Assembly (NCBI GenBank): GCA_007375915.1
Contig: VMFF01000065.1
Location: forward strand, 1-6,077
Reading direction: 5' to 3'
Source: Candidatus Doudnabacteria bacterium Gr01-1014_77
GTDB lineage: Bacteria; Patescibacteriota; Doudnabacteria; UBA920; VMFF01
DNA length: 6,077 nucleotides
Shown here: positions 4,166 through 6,077 of the stretch, piece after piece
Layout: the number at the start of each line of letters is the position of its first letter
Numbering within the stretch: position 1 is the first letter of the stretch
The notes under the pieces: generated by a model
Told to the model about the DNA's origin: nothing
Database searches by the model: none
What the model saw: the letters and a program-made list of their open reading frames with translations, nothing else
Translations under genes and position numbers: made by a program

Positions 4166-5140
4166 ATGGAAGCAAAAAAAAGTTTCCACACCCCAGTTTT
4201 GTTAAATGAAGTTCTTGAATACTTAGATCCAAAGCCAGGACAGACAATTATTGATGGCACACTAGGTGGTGGTGGACATTCATTAGCTCTTGCAAAAGCA
4301 ATTGAACCTAAAGGAATACTAGTTGGTATTGATTTAGATCCAGCTGCTCTTGTAGAAGCAACCGCAAAAATAAAAGACGCTGATATAAAAAGCGAGATAC
4401 ATTTTGTTAAAGGCAACTATAAGGATATTAAAAGGATAGTAAGTGAGTTAGGTCTAAAAGAAATAAATGCCATTATTATCGACATCGGTATATCAAGTTA
4501 TGATCTGGAAGGATCTAATCGTGGATTTTCTTTCCAAAAGCATGAACCTCTAGACATGCGCTTTGATCCAGAAGCAAGACCAGCACATAAAGAAAAAGAA
4601 CCTTTCACAGCACGCTTCATAGTTAACCACTATTCAGAAAAAGAATTAAAGCAGATATTTGATCAATACGGAGAAGAAAAGTTTAGCTCAAGAATAGTTC
4701 GAGGAATAATTGAACACAGACAAGAGAACAAAATAGAGACAACAGAAGATCTTTTTAACATCATTAAACACAGTTTACCAGCAGCATTTCGTTTCAAAGC
4801 AGGAGACAGCGCAAGAAGAATCTTTCAAGCCTTAAGAATAGAAGTAAACAAAGAGCTTGAGAATTTAGAGAAGTTTTTGCCAGATGCATTTGAAATACTA
4901 GCAAAGAACGGAAAATTAGCAGTCATATCTTTCCATTCACTAGAAGACAGAATTGTAAAACACTTCTTCTTAGAAAAAGCAAAAGGTTGCATTTGTCCGC
5001 CAGATTTTCCCCAGTGTGTTTGTGGGAAAGAACCACTTGCGAAAATACTAACAAAGAAACCAATAACAGCAAGTGAAGAAGAACAAAAAGAAAATAGCCG
5101 AAGCATACCAGCTAAATTAAGAGTCATTCAAAAAATTTAA
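4166..5140 (+). CDS. rsmH: 16S rRNA (cytosine-1402 N4)-methyltransferase RsmH, 324 aa
   Basis: RsmH (MraW) methylates N4 of C1402 in the 16S rRNA decoding centre using S-adenosylmethionine. Family signatures run in order: HTPVLLNEVLEYL (residues 8-20), the cofactor loop DGTLGGGGHS (30-39), the acidic GIDLDP (54-59), DIGISSYDLEGSNRGFSF (106-123), LDMRFDP (129-135), ISFHSLEDRIVKHFF (254-268), the cysteine segment CICPPDFPQCVC (275-286) and the C-terminal SRSIPAKLRV (311-320). The length is normal and all motifs are intact. A GGAG (4156-4159) sits 6 nt before the ATG, inside the end of mraZ, and one base separates it from the mraZ stop. This is the conserved second gene of the dcw cluster. Confidence 0.97.
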   Translation: MEAKKSFHTPVLLNEVLEYLDPKPGQTIIDGTLGGGGHSLALAKAIEPKGILVGIDLDPAALVEATAKIKDADIKSEIHFVKGNYKDIKRIVSELGLKEINAIIIDIGISSYDLEGSNRGFSFQKHEPLDMRFDPEARPAHKEKEPFTARFIVNHYSEKELKQIFDQYGEEKFSSRIVRGIIEHRQENKIETTEDLFNIIKHSLPAAFRFKAGDSARRIFQALRIEVNKELENLEKFLPDAFEILAKNGKLAVISFHSLEDRIVKHFFLEKAKGCICPPDFPQCVCGKEPLAKILTKKPITASEEEQKENSRSIPAKLRVIQKI

Positions 5141-5162
5141 ACAAAGGAATTAACAAAAACAA

Positions 5163-5531
5163 ATGGGAAGATACTTTGCACTATCAATGAACTTACCAGC
5201 TCAACACCAGCGATACTCAAGAGAGAGCAGGGTTAAGACAACAAAGAACAATATTCTTTTAAATAACAGAACAGGAGTATTTGTTTTTGTAGCTTTGTGT
5301 TTAATGCTTTTAACATACATAGTGCAGATAAACAGCTTTTCAACTAAAGGGTATGAGATAAAGAGCTTGGAAAAGAAAATCACTTCACTAAAAGAAGAAC
5401 AGAAAGCATTACAGATTCAATCAGCAGAACTTCAGTCATTCCAAAGAATTCAGGGAGACACATCAATAATCAACATGGTACCAGTTTCAACAATAACGTA
5501 CATTCAAACAACAGCACTTTCTGAAAGATAA
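5163..5531 (+). CDS. ftsL: FtsL-like bitopic division protein, 122 aa
   Basis: The protein has a basic cytoplasmic N-terminus (residues 1-36), one membrane segment (about 38-57, GVFVFVALCLMLLTYIVQIN), and an extracytoplasmic coiled coil (about 64-95) with regular leucine/isoleucine spacing (YEIKSLEKKITSLKEEQKALQ). The tail NMVPVSTITYI (104-114) resembles a conserved ending in related proteins. This architecture, and the place between rsmH and a class B PBP, are those of FtsL, a scaffold that joins FtsB/DivIC to the septal synthase FtsW-FtsI. FtsL diverges fast, so position and topology carry the call. AAAGGA (5143-5148) is 14 nt from the ATG, longer than ideal; an alternative ATG at 5187 (residue 9) has no better site. 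Confidence 0.72.
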   Translation: MGRYFALSMNLPAQHQRYSRESRVKTTKNNILLNNRTGVFVFVALCLMLLTYIVQINSFSTKGYEIKSLEKKITSLKEEQKALQIQSAELQSFQRIQGDTSIINMVPVSTITYIQTTALSER

Positions 5532-5551
5532 CAGTTAATATACTTGCATGC

Positions 5552-6060
5552 ATGAACAAAGATCAACAAAAAGATTTCTTCCGTAGAATAATTGTTTTAA
5601 AATCAGTTTTAACCTTGTTCGCAGCCTTAATGCTTTTAAGGCTTTTTATTATTTCTGTAGGACAACATTCCTACTACATGGCTCAAGCAGAAAGTCAGCA
5701 TGGTTACTATCAAAAATTAATTCCAACTAGAGGCGAAATATTCATTCAGGACAAATATTCAGACAAACCATACCCAATTGCAACAAACTCTAAAAAAGAT
5801 CTTGTGTATATTGTTCCTCAGAATATTACAACACCTTTAGAAACAGCAGAAACTCTTGCAAAGATTACAAGCCTTGATCAAACAGAGCTTTTACTTAAAC
5901 TATCTGATCAGAAAAGAAAATACGTTGTCATAAAGAAAAACCTTTCAGAAGAAGAATCTAAGTCCATAGCAGAGGCAAAACTTTCTGGGGTCTTCCTAGA
6001 CCAAGAAAACACCAGATATTACCCAGAGGGGCAATTTTTAAGCCAGGTCCTAGGTTTCTT
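5552..6060 (+). CDS. ftsI: Class B penicillin-binding protein (FtsI/PBP2-like), N-terminal part, cut by contig end
   Basis: This is the start of a septal peptidoglycan transpeptidase. Residues 1-12 are cytoplasmic and charged, and 13-36 form a membrane anchor (IIVLKSVLTLFAALMLLRLFIISV). The pedestal/dimerisation domain follows with the family motif IPTRGEIFIQD (57-67; usual form RG-x-I-x-DR) and TRYYPEGQFLSQVLGFL (154-170), matching the conserved YP-G-x-x-x-x-VLGF. Relatives continue with a glycine and then the transpeptidase SxxK, SxN and KTG motifs, all beyond the window. The reading frame stays open to 6077, but its last 17 bases are adapter, so residues after 170 are artificial. ATG 5552 lacks a Shine-Dalgarno; the overlapping ATG at 5548 is out of frame and stops quickly. 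It starts 20 bases after ftsL. Confidence 0.88.
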
Positions 6061-6077
6061 AGATCGGAAGAGCACAC
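6061..6077 (+). other. Illumina TruSeq adapter remnant at the contig end
   Basis: AGATCGGAAGAGCACAC is identical over all 17 bases to the start of the standard TruSeq read-1 adapter. It is flush with the window end, and replaces the glycine expected after VLGFL in the PBP. It is best treated as untrimmed vector/adapter sequence. Confidence 0.95.

Noticed and set aside
4009..4416. Long antisense ORF across mraZ and rsmH.
   Set aside because: It is a shadow of two clearly conserved genes on the plus strand and has no recognisable motif or ribosome binding site.

Overview
This 6,077-base AT-rich window looks like the end of a metagenomic contig from a Candidatus Patescibacteria (CPR) bacterium. 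That assignment is an inference from compact gene packing, short divergent family members, weak or absent Shine-Dalgarno sequences, a 52-residue acidic orphan typical of that group, and the form of the mraZ-rsmH-ftsL-PBP cluster. No rRNA, tRNA, CRISPR array or insertion sequence was seen. The last 17 bases match the start of the Illumina TruSeq adapter and are probably not genomic.

Layout. Bases 1-366, minus strand: the 5' end of dnaB (replicative helicase), its promoter with tandem DnaA-box-like 9-mers upstream, and a 52-codon orphan gene. Bases 367-540: a divergent control region with a 9-bp-arm inverted repeat, a strong promoter and a structured leader for the next gene. Bases 541-913: a small RRM-type glycine-rich RNA-binding protein ending in a textbook intrinsic terminator. 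Bases 915-1335: an orphan 95-residue gene with its own strong promoter, a TTG start and higher GC than most of the window, followed by a hairpin. Bases 1330-3601: a Y-family DNA polymerase behind a perfect Gram-positive-type LexA/SOS box, then a histidine-phosphatase family protein, then a SPOUT RNA methyltransferase that lacks its last conserved motif; the last two genes overlap by one base. Bases 3606-6060: the start of the division and cell wall (dcw) cluster, with a near-consensus promoter, four AGTGG boxes at 10-bp spacing (the MraZ operator), mraZ, rsmH, an ftsL-like gene and the N-terminal third or so of a class B penicillin-binding protein.

How the parts fit together. The dcw block supplies an autoregulating transcription factor (MraZ), a 16S rRNA methyltransferase (RsmH), a divisome scaffold (FtsL-like) and a septal transpeptidase. 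The dinB block is predicted to be damage-inducible. The most informative features are regulatory: the MraZ boxes, the SOS box, the alternative hairpins in the RRM leader, and DnaA-box-like sequences at both the dnaB and mraZ promoters. I found no wholly new multi-gene system. The best candidates for something undescribed are the RRM leader element, the orphan 95-residue gene and the shortened SPOUT protein.
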